Below are positions 26,694 through 36,569 of a stretch of DNA of 52,032 nt, in pieces (the first letter of the stretch is position 1; each line of letters begins with the position of its first letter). The position numbers were made by a program, and so were the translations under genes. This stretch comes from Acinetobacter sp. ANC 4204 (GTDB taxonomy: Bacteria; Pseudomonadota; Gammaproteobacteria; Pseudomonadales; Moraxellaceae), in contig NZ_NEFZ01000012.1 of NCBI RefSeq assembly GCF_002135205.1, forward strand, positions 1 to 52,032. Direction: 5' to 3'. Under the pieces are notes generated by a model. That model saw only the letters and a list, made by a program, of their open reading frames with translations, was not told the DNA's origin and did not search any database.

Positions 26694-27530
26694 TTAAGAT
26701 TCAAGCTGTACCGCGTGAAACTGTAAATGGTCATCAATAAAACTTTGAATAAAGTAATAACCATGGTCATAGCCTGCATGTTCACGAAGGGTTAGTGGCT
26801 GACCCACAGCCTGACAGGCTTGCTGAAATAATGCAGGATTAAGCTGACTGTAAAATTGATCACTCAAACCCTGATCAATTAAAATATCGGCAAATTGAGC
26901 AGTTTTTGTTTGTACTAAAGCAGTTGCATCATGGTTTAGCCATTCAGCTTGATCTGAACCTAAATAGTTTGAAAATGCTTTTTCGCCCCAAGGACATTGG
27001 CTGGGTGCACAAATCGGGGCAAAAGCAGACACAGACTTAAATTTCTCAGGATATTTCAAGGCCAAGGTTAAAGCACCATGCCCGCCCATGCTGTGCCCAA
27101 AAATACCGATACGCTCAGCTTGTACGGCAAACTGCTGAATCACGAGATCATACAGTTCTTCAGCGACATAGCTTTCCATCTGGAAATGCTCAGCCCACGG
27201 CGCTTGGGTTGCATTGATATAAAAACCTGCCCCTTGCCCAATATCCCAATGATCACCTTGCGCGACCTGTTCACCACGGGGTGAAGTATCAGGCGTTACC
27301 AAAATCAGACCTAGTTGTGCTGCTAAACGCTGTGCATGCGCTTTAATGGCAAAAGTTTCTTCGCTACAGGTTAATCCCGCTAAGTAAAATAAGGCTGGAC
27401 AAGCTTGCCCTGCTAACGCTTGGGCAGGTAAATAAATACCAAACTTGCTCTCACCTTGGAGGCTGATGGAATTAAATCGGTAAATACGCTGTTCACCATC
27501 AAAACTACGGTTAGATTGTACTAATTCCAT
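26694..27530 (-). CDS. fghA: S-formylglutathione hydrolase
   Basis: This esterase hydrolyses S-formylglutathione to formate and glutathione in formaldehyde detoxification. The 278-residue alpha/beta-hydrolase has the nucleophile in FGHSMGGHGAL, LAGLTCSEETFAIKAHAQR, and PDTSPRGEQ, and the catalytic His in YDHGYYFIQSF near residue 257. ATG at 27530 is chosen over the TTG one codon upstream because AAGGA lies 6 bases before it. The usual partner, glutathione-dependent formaldehyde dehydrogenase, is not in the window. Confidence 0.93.
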   Translation of the reverse strand: MELVQSNRSFDGEQRIYRFNSISLQGESKFGIYLPAQALAGQACPALFYLAGLTCSEETFAIKAHAQRLAAQLGLILVTPDTSPRGEQVAQGDHWDIGQGAGFYINATQAPWAEHFQMESYVAEELYDLVIQQFAVQAERIGIFGHSMGGHGALTLALKYPEKFKSVSAFAPICAPSQCPWGEKAFSNYLGSDQAEWLNHDATALVQTKTAQFADILIDQGLSDQFYSQLNPALFQQACQAVGQPLTLREHAGYDHGYYFIQSFIDDHLQFHAVQLES

Positions 27531-27553
27531 CAAGGTTCCTTTTTAGATCCAAA

Positions 27554-28930
27554 TTAAGGGGTTGCAACAGCTTTAGGTGGGAACAAGCGCTGTTCAAGTT
27601 GAGGAAGCATCAGCTCCATATTTTTACCCATCGACCATTGTGGTTCTGACGGTTCAAAACCTTGTGCTGTTTCCCATTGGCTCACGGTTTTTTGTGCTTG
27701 GCTAAACGCCGTTTCTATGCTGTTTTGCTCACGCATCGCCTGATCAAAGAACGCCCGACCAAAATAAGTATAATCGGCTTCATTGGTACATCCAAAAGAC
27801 TGACGATCTGCTGCCGATGCGGTAATGATCAAAGTATTGTCATTTTGCAATGCAGGCACAAAACTACCTGAAAAACACGAGGAAATCACAATCACACGCC
27901 AGCGAATACCCGATGCATCTAAAGTTTCACGTAACCATTTCGGGTCGACCTGTGTTAAGTCTAAAGGTGCATTTTCCATTTCGAACTGGTTTGGTAAACC
28001 ATGCGAGGTCATATATAAAAATAACACATCACTTTCACGGTTCATCTGCTGCCCCATACGGCGCAACGCCATTTCAATACTATGTTTAGAGGCTATCGGA
28101 ATTTCTGTGCGTGTTGCAGGATTATTCACCAGCATCATCGAACGACCCAACGTACCAAAACGGGTATCGAATTGTTCTTTAATTCGCTCGACTTCCGAAC
28201 GAAATACATCTTGATAACTCGCTCCCGCTACCCCAAGGAAGTACCAATGTGACTGCGCAAATTCGCCATATTGCACAGACTCAAGTGCTTTATTTAATAA
28301 ACGACTTTGTGCATAGAAAGCATCTTCTGCAAAGGTTGGTGGCGTTTCTTCTACCTTCCAAATCGGCTGACTGGTCACTGACATTTGCCAAACCACAAGA
28401 GTAAACAGCGTGGCCAAGACAATCAGAGCACGCTCCCACCATGGCCATTTCAGCTCACGGGAAAACACCCACACCACAGCCAAACTCTGCCAGACAAACA
28501 GCACCATGAACACATTCGGCAGATAGTCGTAGAAGAAATAAGGCAAGACATCAATCATGCCCAAATATTGGATAAAACTTTGTAATAACGCGATATGCGT
28601 ATCCAGCACCAACCAAAGGAGTGCTGGTACCAACATCAAACGTGGATTATTCACCCGTTGAGACAGAAAAATCCCAACAATCAGGGCAATAAAGGGCCAA
28701 AGCGCATAACTGACCAAACCTTGCGGGTTAAAGTCACCAATCTCTCCTGCACTCAACCAGCTAAATAAAGTATTGGCTGAGCCGCCTAAAATCCCCCAAA
28801 AAATGAGCTGCATAATCGAAGGATGGACAATTTGCAAAGAGCGTCGTGAACCTAGAAACAACCACATCCCCGCAGTTTGGTTGCTTTTAAAATCATGCCA
28901 AAAGTTGATGGAAGGTTTGAAGTCGATCAT
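27554..28930 (-). CDS. Membrane-bound C13 (legumain/caspase-like) cysteine peptidase
   Basis: The N-terminal half (about residues 36-190) contains five or six hydrophobic helices. The C-terminal half, from about 200, is a C13-type peptidase domain with the catalytic pair His310 in LYMTSHGLPN and Cys352 in VIVISSCFSGSF. ITASAADRQSFGC and ADYTYFGRAFFDQAM follow, as expected in the caspase-like fold. Such bacterial C13 proteins are poorly characterised; the orientation here would place the peptidase at the membrane face, in periplasm or cytosol depending on helix count. It lies 23 bp upstream of fghA on the same strand. Confidence 0.82.
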   Translation of the reverse strand: MIDFKPSINFWHDFKSNQTAGMWLFLGSRRSLQIVHPSIMQLIFWGILGGSANTLFSWLSAGEIGDFNPQGLVSYALWPFIALIVGIFLSQRVNNPRLMLVPALLWLVLDTHIALLQSFIQYLGMIDVLPYFFYDYLPNVFMVLFVWQSLAVVWVFSRELKWPWWERALIVLATLFTLVVWQMSVTSQPIWKVEETPPTFAEDAFYAQSRLLNKALESVQYGEFAQSHWYFLGVAGASYQDVFRSEVERIKEQFDTRFGTLGRSMMLVNNPATRTEIPIASKHSIEMALRRMGQQMNRESDVLFLYMTSHGLPNQFEMENAPLDLTQVDPKWLRETLDASGIRWRVIVISSCFSGSFVPALQNDNTLIITASAADRQSFGCTNEADYTYFGRAFFDQAMREQNSIETAFSQAQKTVSQWETAQGFEPSEPQWSMGKNMELMLPQLEQRLFPPKAVATP

Positions 28931-29053
28931 AAGATTCTAATTAAATTGTGACTTGCGTAGGGACACACTAAGTTTATGCTTGATCAGCATTTTATCAATG
29001 ATGTTTTTAACTATATAACAAATCTTTGCATACTTTTGAAGCAATCTTCCACT

Positions 29054-29872
29054 TCAGTCTAAGCGTTCATGCTGAAAATAGGCATCAAAACGGCATGCAT
29101 CCCCCAGCCACTGATGAGTGGTTTCTTGATTTGCCAAAAATACGGCCAAGCGCGGACGTTTGACCACCACCCGTTTTGCCACTTTTTGTGCCAAGCCAAG
29201 CAGAGGATCACCCAAATCCATTTCGCCATCTTCTGGCAATAACATATGTAAAAGCTGCATTTGCTTTTTCACTTGCGCCTGTTTTTTCACTGCTTGCTGA
29301 TTTTGATCCCGTTGCGGAAACATCGGGTCCAGATAAACCACATCAACCGTATTGCCCTGTTCTGCTTGTTGCTGCAAATACTGCGCTGAATCTGAAAAAA
29401 CCAAGTCAATTCGACTCACCACAGAGTTTAAAAATGCATCCTGCAAAGCCTGTTCCTTACTTGACTCTAGCAAGGTGAATAAAATGGGATGGCGTTCTAC
29501 TAAAGTGACATTGGCCCCCAAATATGCCATGAGCAATGAATCATGCCCAAGCCCTGCCGTTGCATCAATCAATTTCGGTTTTTCAGTCAAGTGGCAAGCA
29601 CGCGCAATCATTTCAGACTTCAACGATGCACGTTTTAAGCGTGGAACTTCTGCTTTCCAATCTGGCTGCATTTTCATGCCATTGGCACAAAGCCAAAGCC
29701 CATCGGCATCGGCACACAACCCCAGTTCAGGGTGAAAACGGAAAAAACGTGCATTTAGCTTCTCGGCGACTTCGATGCTGACATCTACACCACGAGAAAA
29801 AAGCACAGCAACATAGTGCTGTGCTTTTTCTAAATGCTCTTGTTCCACATATAAGCGCATTGGGCTTACCAT
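29054..29872 (-). CDS. rsmJ: 16S rRNA (guanine1516-N2)-methyltransferase RsmJ
   Basis: RsmJ methylates G1516 of 16S rRNA. The 272-residue protein has a SAM-binding motif [20 protein letters not shown], the acidic loop LVERHP, and the catalytic [14 protein letters not shown], which together are diagnostic. Three in-frame starts exist. ATG at 29872 overlaps the uppP stop by 7 bp, and an ATG at 29860 has GGTAAG upstream; the former is taken here without certainty. It is downstream of tsaB and uppP, all minus strand with tight spacing, so one operon is likely. Confidence 0.9.
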   Translation of the reverse strand: MVSPMRLYVEQEHLEKAQHYVAVLFSRGVDVSIEVAEKLNARFFRFHPELGLCADADGLWLCANGMKMQPDWKAEVPRLKRASLKSEMIARACHLTEKPKLIDATAGLGHDSLLMAYLGANVTLVERHPILFTLLESSKEQALQDAFLNSVVSRIDLVFSDSAQYLQQQAEQGNTVDVVYLDPMFPQRDQNQQAVKKQAQVKKQMQLLHMLLPEDGEMDLGDPLLGLAQKVAKRVVVKRPRLAVFLANQETTHQWLGDACRFDAYFQHERLD

Positions 29873-30690
29873 AACTTCCAACCTGTAAAGGCAAACAATA
29901 GAATCACTAAGCCTGAAGCGATGCGATACCATGCAAAAATCATGAAATCACGCTTCGCCACATAAGCAACTAAAGCACGAATCAGCAGTAAAGCTGAGAC
30001 AAAAGAAACAATAATGCCTGTTGCCAATACGATCCAATCTTGTTGTCCATCAAACACATGTGCACTTTGGTACAAATCTAAAAGACCCGCACCAATAATT
30101 ACTGGAATACCCAAGAAGAATGAAAACTCAGTCGCCGCTTTACGCGATACACCTAAGAACATCGCGCCAATAATGGTTGCCCCCGAACGTGATGTACCTG
30201 GGATTAAAGACAGCACTTGAATCAGACCAATCCACATCGCATCTTTCACACTTAGGTCTTCAACTTCATGCACGCGCTCTTGTGGTGGATGCTTTTCAAT
30301 CCAAATAATAATCAAACCACCCACAATCAGACCGATGGCAATGGCAATATCATTAAATAAAAGCTCTTTCACCGTCTGACCTAAGGTCAAACCAATCAGC
30401 ACAATAGGAATCGACGCTAAAATGAGTCCAACTCCGAGACGACGACCTTGGGGCTCGCCACTAAAAATGCCCGTTGCCGCCCCCCACAAACGTGCCCAAT
30501 ATTCATAAATAACGGCTGCAATTGCCCCCATTTGAATGGCAATCACGAAGACATCACTTTTTTCTTTGGTCCAAAAATTCATGAGTTCAGAAGCTAAAAT
30601 TAAATGTCCTGTACTTGAAATGGGCAAAAACTCGGTAATACCTTCAACAATACCCATAATTGCTGCTTTGAGCAGCAGTAAAAGATCCAT
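29866..30690 (-). CDS. uppP: Undecaprenyl-diphosphatase
   Basis: UppP (BacA) dephosphorylates undecaprenyl diphosphate to recycle the lipid carrier for peptidoglycan and surface polysaccharide synthesis. The 274-residue inner-membrane protein has eight hydrophobic segments and both signature regions: [20 protein letters not shown] at the N terminus and [20 protein letters not shown] near residue 165, containing the catalytic Glu and Arg. It starts 12 bp after the tsaB stop and overlaps the rsmJ start. Confidence 0.95.
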   Translation of the reverse strand: MDLLLLLKAAIMGIVEGITEFLPISSTGHLILASELMNFWTKEKSDVFVIAIQMGAIAAVIYEYWARLWGAATGIFSGEPQGRRLGVGLILASIPIVLIGLTLGQTVKELLFNDIAIAIGLIVGGLIIIWIEKHPPQERVHEVEDLSVKDAMWIGLIQVLSLIPGTSRSGATIIGAMFLGVSRKAATEFSFFLGIPVIIGAGLLDLYQSAHVFDGQQDWIVLATGIIVSFVSALLLIRALVAYVAKRDFMIFAWYRIASGLVILLFAFTGWKLW

Positions 30691-30702
30691 AAAAAACCCT
30701 AA

Positions 30703-31368
30703 TTATGCTTTACCCTGTTCTGGGATTTTTTTCCAAGCGTTATCACGCAAATAGACTGGAAGTGCCAATTCAGCACTGACCCATTGTTGTTGCTGTGCAA
30801 ACTTGCGTGCAATTGTGGCAATATCTTGCGCACTTGCGCTGATATCTTTGTATTGTATTTGTGATGGGTCAATTAAGGTTGCGCCTGAACCGACTAACGT
30901 AAAGCGAGCATAGGCCGTCGCATCAGCATAGTTTAAAAGTTGCTCTTCATTGGTCGCTTGCATGATGCCGTCTGCATCTAATTGAAAACTTGCAATATAG
31001 ACCTCACTCATTCGCGCATCTAAAACTGCTGTTACTTCCATTAATCCATGTACACGATGAGCAGCTTGAGCCAGAGCCTGTAAAGTTGAGACAGGAACCA
31101 CAGGTAAATCATTTGACCATGCCAAAGCTTGAGTCACTGCGGCATTAATACGAACGCCACTAAAAGAACCGGGACCACGGCTAAAAGCGATACAAGATAA
31201 ATCTTCTGTCTTTAAACCCAACTGTTGAAAACCTAGCTCAATCATTGGAAGAATCGTTTGCGTTTGTGCTTTTGCGCGCGTATCCAATTGGAAAAAAAGT
31301 TCTTGATTTTCATCTACAATAGAGACGGAACACTGCTCATTTGCAGATTCCAATGCCAGCACTTTCAT
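30703..31368 (-). CDS. tsaB: tRNA threonylcarbamoyladenosine biosynthesis protein TsaB
   Basis: TsaB pairs with TsaD and TsaE to make the t6A modification of ANN-decoding tRNAs. The 221-residue protein begins MKVLALESANEQCSVSIVDE and has the ASKHA-type core with FSRGPGSFSGVRINAAVTQA, as in E. coli YeaZ, and the VTAVLDARMSEVYIASF strand. The start at ATG 31368 is preferred over the TTG two codons upstream because AAGG lies 6 bases before it. It heads the tsaB-uppP-rsmJ group. Confidence 0.93.
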   Translation of the reverse strand: MKVLALESANEQCSVSIVDENQELFFQLDTRAKAQTQTILPMIELGFQQLGLKTEDLSCIAFSRGPGSFSGVRINAAVTQALAWSNDLPVVPVSTLQALAQAAHRVHGLMEVTAVLDARMSEVYIASFQLDADGIMQATNEEQLLNYADATAYARFTLVGSGATLIDPSQIQYKDISASAQDIATIARKFAQQQQWVSAELALPVYLRDNAWKKIPEQGKA

Positions 31369-31453
31369 GCACAACCTTAATGATTTAATCTATAAAAACG
31401 TGGCTATGATACTCCACTCAAAAGCACTAGGCGAGTTGTTCTCAAAGTAGATA

Positions 31454-31479
31454 TAAAAAAGCCTAGACAAATCTAGGCT
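31454..31479 (-). terminator. Terminator after the gamma carbonic anhydrase gene
   Basis: On the minus strand TAGCCTAGA, a short loop and TCTAGGCT are followed by six T, 20 bp past the stop. Confidence 0.8.
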
Positions 31480-31497
31480 ATACTTTAAAAAGCAGAT

Positions 31498-32028
31498 TTA
31501 TAAATGTGCAGGCTCTAAGTCCATAAACTGTTTAAAGTGTTCAGCATAGTGCAAGGCACTCATTTTTAATCTGGCTGCCGCTGCTTCATCCAAAGTTTTG
31601 ACGACTTTACCGGGTGAACCCATGACTAGGGAATTATCTGGAATGACTTTACCCTCAGGAATCAGTGCATTGGCGCCAATAATACAATTTTTTCCAATCA
31701 CGGCATTGTTTAAAACCACCGCATTAATCCCAATCAGACTGTTATCCCCCACGGTGCAACCATGCAACATAGCTTGATGCCCAATGGTGACATAATGACC
31801 AATATTCATTTCAATTCCAGCATCGGTATGTAAAACTGCATTTTCCTGAACATTGGTAAAGTCACCCAAACGAATACTACAATTGTCTGCACGTACGACT
31901 GCTCCAAACCAAATACTGACCTGCCGTCCCAATTGAACTTGGCCAATCACTGTGGCATTTTCAGCAACCCAACCATCCCAAGGTTGATACGTGGCTTGCG
32001 GTGCATGATCTTTAAATTTGTACAGCAT
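31498..32028 (-). CDS. Gamma-type carbonic anhydrase family protein (YrdA-like)
   Basis: The 176-residue protein is a left-handed beta-helix built of hexapeptide repeats (VIGQVQLGRQVSIWFGAVVR, NTVLHTD-like NAVLHTDAG, YVTIGHQAMLHGCTVGDNSL). The metal-binding His residues appear in LHTD, IGHQ and MLHGC. Related proteins (YrdA, CaiE, PaaY) carry zinc and some have carbonic anhydrase or thioesterase activity; the E. coli YrdA activity is unresolved. It follows the NUDIX gene by 23 bp on the same strand, presumably one transcript. Confidence 0.88.
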   Translation of the reverse strand: MLYKFKDHAPQATYQPWDGWVAENATVIGQVQLGRQVSIWFGAVVRADNCSIRLGDFTNVQENAVLHTDAGIEMNIGHYVTIGHQAMLHGCTVGDNSLIGINAVVLNNAVIGKNCIIGANALIPEGKVIPDNSLVMGSPGKVVKTLDEAAAARLKMSALHYAEHFKQFMDLEPAHL

Positions 32029-32051
32029 ATCTCTTCCTTAAAATATTAAAC

Positions 32052-32654
32052 TTACTTGGGCAACCGAAATGTCGGTGAATTGACTAAAAATGGCCATTCT
32101 TTATGGTAGTCCAAACCATATTGAAACAATGCAACTAGCATGCGTGCAGTGAGCCCCCACACAATTTCATTTTCCACCCGCATACTGGGGAAATAGAGCG
32201 ACTGATGAGCAAAGCGAACTTCATAAGGCACCGCAGGTACTTCCATCAGTTGTTTTAACGAGGCAAAAAAAATACGATCAATTTCTGTCGGTTGAGCCAC
32301 CAGTTCAACTTCAGGTGGAATCAGGCCAACTACGGGTTTAACAAGCATGCCATTACGGGCTTTTTGCATCGGCAAATCACCTAATAACTGTACATCAAAA
32401 GGATTCAATGCCGTTTCTTCATAGGCTTCACGTAAGGCGACGACAATATTACTGGTATCTTGAGGGTCTCTTTTTCCCCCTGGAAAAGAGACCTCTCCAG
32501 CATGATTAGACAAATAAGCTGAGCGACGAGTCAGTAGAACTTTGGGATTTGCTTCATTGGTGATCGCGATTAACACAGCTGCATCTGCCGATTTAATTTT
32601 TCTTGAAAACCGTAATTGTTGTTGCAATATGTGTGTTAATGAGTGTTCATCCAT
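32052..32654 (-). CDS. CoA-pyrophosphatase-like NUDIX hydrolase (NudL type)
   Basis: The 200-residue protein has the NUDIX box GGKRDPQDTSNIVVALREAY followed by EETAL, preceded by HAGEVSFPGG, a sequence typical of the CoA-pyrophosphatase group that cuts CoA to phosphopantetheine and 3',5'-ADP. GLIPPEVELV and NEIVWGLTARML further support NudL. It heads a two-gene unit with the gamma carbonic anhydrase gene and is divergent from a second NUDIX gene 115 bp away. Substrate assignment follows family resemblance only. Confidence 0.87.
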   Translation of the reverse strand: MDEHSLTHILQQQLRFSRKIKSADAAVLIAITNEANPKVLLTRRSAYLSNHAGEVSFPGGKRDPQDTSNIVVALREAYEETALNPFDVQLLGDLPMQKARNGMLVKPVVGLIPPEVELVAQPTEIDRIFFASLKQLMEVPAVPYEVRFAHQSLYFPSMRVENEIVWGLTARMLVALFQYGLDYHKEWPFLVNSPTFRLPK

Positions 32655-32769
32655 TCCACGTCATCTCTAATCTTTCTTTTTTTCATCATAGCTGAATTTC
32701 ATACTGAAAAAAGAGAAATGATGCCAAAATTTAATTTTTCAGTTATGCTGAGTCTGAACTTTATCATTG

Positions 32770-33327
32770 ATGATGAATATGGACTTTTGTAGCAATTGTG
32801 GGCAGAAAACAACTGAACAAATCCCTCTTGGTGACCATCAATTGCGTCGTGTTTGCACCTCATGTAACGCTATTCATTATGTTAATCCTAAAGTGATTTG
32901 TGGTGCACTTGCACTTTGGGAAAATAAAGTCTTATTATGCCGTCGTGCCATTGAACCACGTTATGGTTTATGGACCTTACCCGCAGGTTATATGGAATTG
33001 TTCGAAACCATGGAGCAAGGCGCTGCACGTGAAACGCGAGAAGAAGCTGAAGCTGAGGTAGAAATCGAACAATTGTATTGTATGTACAATATTCCACGTA
33101 TTGGTCAAATTTACGTTTTATTTAAAGCCAATTTAGTAGATGGTAAATTTGGTGCAGGCGAAGAAAGTATTGAATGCCGTTTATTCGAAGAACATGAAAT
33201 ACCATGGTCAGAGCTAGCTTTTCCTAGTGTTGAACATACATTACGCCATTATTTTGCTGACCGTAAAAGTAATCTATTTACGATGCATCTTGAAACACTG
33301 GGCACACGTTTAGACCATACTGGTTAA
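32770..33327 (+). CDS. NUDIX hydrolase with N-terminal zinc ribbon
   Basis: The 185-residue protein starts with a CxxC...CxxC zinc ribbon (FCSNCGQKT, RVCTSCNAIH), then the NUDIX domain with GYMELFETMEQGAARETREE at the catalytic box (GX5EX7REXXEE). This arrangement resembles the NudC/ADP-ribose pyrophosphatase branch that hydrolyses NAD-type or nucleoside-diphosphate-linked substrates. Several Met codons cluster at the start (32770, 32773, 32779) without a clear ribosome binding site, so the exact N terminus is uncertain. It ends at a bidirectional terminator at 33345-33366. Confidence 0.88.
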   Translation: MMNMDFCSNCGQKTTEQIPLGDHQLRRVCTSCNAIHYVNPKVICGALALWENKVLLCRRAIEPRYGLWTLPAGYMELFETMEQGAARETREEAEAEVEIEQLYCMYNIPRIGQIYVLFKANLVDGKFGAGEESIECRLFEEHEIPWSELAFPSVEHTLRHYFADRKSNLFTMHLETLGTRLDHTG

Positions 33328-33344
33328 TGCTCATAGAAATAAAA

Positions 33345-33366
33345 AAAGCCCATCAGTGATGGGCTT
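33345..33366. terminator. Bidirectional terminator between the NUDIX gene and filF
   Basis: AAAGCCCATCA and its complement TGATGGGCTTT form an 11-bp palindromic stem with A and T runs on the flanks. It serves both the NUDIX transcript (+) and the fil operon (-). Confidence 0.85.
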
Positions 33367-33382
33367 TCATCTTTATACGGGG

Positions 33383-35302
33383 TTATTTCTGTAAGACACG
33401 ATAACAATCTGCTATCTCAATAGAAACATCACCTTCACGGAAAGCTGCTGCTGCGCGATTGGCAATATTATTTTTCTCATAATACGCATTTAAATACGAT
33501 TTGTAGATATTGGTCCATTTCACACCCGCACCACCAAAATCACTAAGTGAAATATAAGCACTTTCATTGGCATTTGCAGAGAGTAAATTCGCCAAATTAA
33601 TACGTGCCCCACCACTCACTGTAGAGCTTTGTTTCCCATTACTATCTACGTCAGTAACAATATTCGTATTTACACCAATAGCCACACCATCAATGCTTTC
33701 AAATGTTGGATTTGCCAATAGAATTCGGAACGTTACGGCTTTATTTGTTGTATCGGTTGCCCCTAATGTCCCAATCCGATATTGCACTTGATTGGTACCA
33801 GTCATCAGCGTTTCACTTGTGCTGGTCAGTGGTGTGCAAGCTGTTGCCTTATTGGTATTGGACTGCATATCGGTACGAATATCTCCCGACTCATCAATTG
33901 CAATTCCTAAAGTCACTTTTTCACTCGAATCTTTGCCAGTAAAAATCAAATTAGCATAAAGCGGGAAAATATATTTCTGACCAGATTCAACATTATTTTT
34001 AGACTTAAAAACATCATTATCTAAATAGCCAATCGGGAAAATCTTAAATACATCAAAGGAACCCTTAAAAGTATCCGTACCATAATTTTGTTGCCATAAA
34101 CCATAAGAAGATGGGCTACCTGTTGTCGACTTCGTAAGTTGCTTGTAGAAACTCTCTGTTCCAGCAATCATATAATCGTTAAAAAGCTTGCCCTGATTAA
34201 TGGTAAAGTCACTAGAATCTGGGTCACTCAAATTAAATTTAAAGGGTTGTTGAATGCTTTTAGTCAACGGGCTAATCCACGATGTTTGCGCCAATGCATT
34301 CATTTTGACTGGTTCAATATTTTTCAATAAATCAACAGTGACACTCGTTGCCAAATCGCTCCCTAGTTGTTGTTTTAATGGACCACGCCACTGTACCCCT
34401 GAGCCAAAAGTATAACCTTGCCGATCGGTTAAGATTAAAAAACTACCAATTAAATGACGAAGGTTGGCGGGATTACTTTTACAGTCAGTAGCATTACATC
34501 CATATAAGCCTTGCGGTAAGCCAATCCCTGTACTTTCAGACAATGCATTTGTAAAGATTGGAAAGTCGGCTTGATAAGTCGCTGAATTATTCATCAGAAC
34601 CAATGTTTGCACCACTTTAAAAGCATCATCATTACTAATTTGACTGACATCTATCCATAGTTTAATTTTATCTGCATAAGCTCCTGACACATAATCATCT
34701 GCAGAAATAGAAGCTAAAAGTTTAGAAAGCTCTTCTTTCTTAGCAGTTGGGATACTAAAAGGTTGCACATCTCCAGCTACCCCTGCACTACGCTCTATTC
34801 CAAGTGCCTGAAAAATTTTTGCTAAAGACATCGCAATTTGTACAGTTTTATCTGCTGGACTTAAACTCGTTGCAGCTATATCACTATTGATAGCTTTTGC
34901 CATATTTAAAATACTGAGGCGGGGAAGAGCCGCTGAAACAGTACTTACATTACCAATCTCAGACAAGGGAACTGTACCAAGTTCAACTTGCTTATCTGAA
35001 CTTCCTGTCAAGAAAAAATGAACTTTGTCGCCTTCAGAGCAACGCCCTGTTGCTGCATTGGTTTTCGGTTCTATGAGTGTGATATAGGTATTATCAGGAT
35101 CGCTACTACAAACAAAATTGATCCCATCAATAGGATAGTCTAAAGCAAACTCAACACAATTTTTGTCCTGAACTAAGCAACTGCCATTAACAGAATTCAC
35201 GTGGTTTGGCTCTGATTTCACATTTGCACTTTCACCACCACAACCCGTCAACGCAACCATCAAGGTGGACAAAGTAAACGGCCATAACATTTGTTTTTTC
35301 AT
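33383..35302 (-). CDS. filF: FilF, large outer-membrane lipoprotein of the fil operon
   Basis: The 639-residue product has a lipoprotein signal: hydrophobic run to residue 20 and lipobox LTGC with Cys21, followed by GGES. Residues beyond 24 show many short beta-like stretches, Ser/Thr/Asn-rich, and six to eight cysteines (for example CVEFALDY, CNATDCKSN, IADCYR) that may pair in the periplasm. No catalytic motif is apparent. FilF has been treated as an Acinetobacter outer-membrane antigen and pilus-assembly protein, though experimental evidence for the latter is thin. It is the last gene of filA-F, 19 bp after filE. Confidence 0.82.
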   Translation of the reverse strand: MKKQMLWPFTLSTLMVALTGCGGESANVKSEPNHVNSVNGSCLVQDKNCVEFALDYPIDGINFVCSSDPDNTYITLIEPKTNAATGRCSEGDKVHFFLTGSSDKQVELGTVPLSEIGNVSTVSAALPRLSILNMAKAINSDIAATSLSPADKTVQIAMSLAKIFQALGIERSAGVAGDVQPFSIPTAKKEELSKLLASISADDYVSGAYADKIKLWIDVSQISNDDAFKVVQTLVLMNNSATYQADFPIFTNALSESTGIGLPQGLYGCNATDCKSNPANLRHLIGSFLILTDRQGYTFGSGVQWRGPLKQQLGSDLATSVTVDLLKNIEPVKMNALAQTSWISPLTKSIQQPFKFNLSDPDSSDFTINQGKLFNDYMIAGTESFYKQLTKSTTGSPSSYGLWQQNYGTDTFKGSFDVFKIFPIGYLDNDVFKSKNNVESGQKYIFPLYANLIFTGKDSSEKVTLGIAIDESGDIRTDMQSNTNKATACTPLTSTSETLMTGTNQVQYRIGTLGATDTTNKAVTFRILLANPTFESIDGVAIGVNTNIVTDVDSNGKQSSTVSGGARINLANLLSANANESAYISLSDFGGAGVKWTNIYKSYLNAYYEKNNIANRAAAAFREGDVSIEIADCYRVLQK

Positions 35303-35321
35303 TTTCGTACTCTATTTATTT

Positions 35322-36569
35322 TTAGCGAATTGCGATGAGTTTTAACTGTCCATGATTGGTTAACACTTTATGCTCAACATCTATAGCTGAGGAAAGTGGG
35401 GTCAAAAGTAAATAATGACTTTGCTCAGGTACATGTAGAGTTCCTGCGATCATTCCATGAGATAACATTGAAGATGAGTTCTCATCGTTTTTAAATCCCC
35501 CCGCTCCCTCAATGACACAGGCCTTTTCATCTAAAAACACAGCAAAAGGCCAATAAAAGGTGGGATCATTTTGTCTTGAGGCATAAGAATTCAATTGTAT
35601 ATTTTGAACATTGTTCTCAATTTTGATAATTTCGAACTCAAATTTTTCTTTTAACGGTTTTTTTGGCCAAACGTTAATATCATGATTAACCTGCAAAGTT
35701 TTGGCTTTTTCCACCTTCTTATCGTTAAAACAAATTTGTCCCAAACTCTCAATCGTGTCTTGTTTAGGCATTCTGTAATATGTCGATGCAAGCACAATCG
35801 GTACTAAGTTTTCTTTTTGTTTCGGTTTTAATATGGAGTTCAGAACAGACTTACTTACCCCTTTTTCTCGTTCAATAACCTGAAAACGGGTAGCTCCTGT
35901 TTTATGGTCAATGACCCCCTCAGGCATAGTATAAAAACGTTTTTTACCCTCCAAATTAAATTCACGATCTTCCAAATATTCATTTCGTACATACTCGGTA
36001 CCATCCATTTGGTTAAACATTGTTGACGGTACAGGTGCCACTTCATTGGCTACCGCAGCTGTGGTATTTGCTTTGATCACAACAGGTTGAGTTATTGGTA
36101 AAGCCTCTTGCTTTGCCTTTATCAACGGGCTTTGCTCGACCGTTTTTTGCTGTCCTTGAAATTGGTTTTCATGCTGTAGCTGTTCAGCATGAGGAGGAAC
36201 TGAGGGATCTACTTGTTTCACTCCAGGAACACCCTTAGCTTGGGTTACACCTGCTTTAATCGTATGTGCTTGCTGTTTAATCACTTGTTGTTGAGGTTTC
36301 AATGGTACTGACTGTGGTGAAGATGTAGATAGACTAGGCTGAGGTATGACTAGATTTACCTCAGGCTTCATAACGTCTATACGTTTGGTTTCTTGCAAGG
36401 GTGGCTTCGCTTGTACCTCATTTGCTTTGCGTTGAACAACCATCGGTCTTCCATCTGGACCAATAATCGTAAAAAACTCGCCCGCAAAACCAATACTAAA
36501 AGCACAGCTCAAGATATAAAATGATGTAGACAATAAAATCCGTTTTCTTGTATTCAATGTGCTTACCAC
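35322..36569 (-). CDS. filE: FilE, secreted Pro/Gln-rich protein
   Basis: The 415-residue product has an N-terminal hydrophobic signal (RILLSTSFYILSCAFSIGFA) followed by GPDGRPMVVQRKANEVQ, a DUF4124-like start. A long Gln/Pro/Lys-rich, probably disordered region runs from about 45 to 185, then a folded C-terminal half contains CFNDKKVEKAKTL, FYWPFAVFLDEKACVIEGAG and a closing strand HGQLKLIAIR. Its start (GTG at 36569) overlaps the filD stop by 7 bp, implying coupling; a TTG four codons later is also possible. Assignment as FilE rests on order and size in the fil operon; the function is unknown. Confidence 0.78.
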   Translation of the reverse strand: MVSTLNTRKRILLSTSFYILSCAFSIGFAGEFFTIIGPDGRPMVVQRKANEVQAKPPLQETKRIDVMKPEVNLVIPQPSLSTSSPQSVPLKPQQQVIKQQAHTIKAGVTQAKGVPGVKQVDPSVPPHAEQLQHENQFQGQQKTVEQSPLIKAKQEALPITQPVVIKANTTAAVANEVAPVPSTMFNQMDGTEYVRNEYLEDREFNLEGKKRFYTMPEGVIDHKTGATRFQVIEREKGVSKSVLNSILKPKQKENLVPIVLASTYYRMPKQDTIESLGQICFNDKKVEKAKTLQVNHDINVWPKKPLKEKFEFEIIKIENNVQNIQLNSYASRQNDPTFYWPFAVFLDEKACVIEGAGGFKNDENSSSMLSHGMIAGTLHVPEQSHYLLLTPLSSAIDVEHKVLTNHGQLKLIAIR

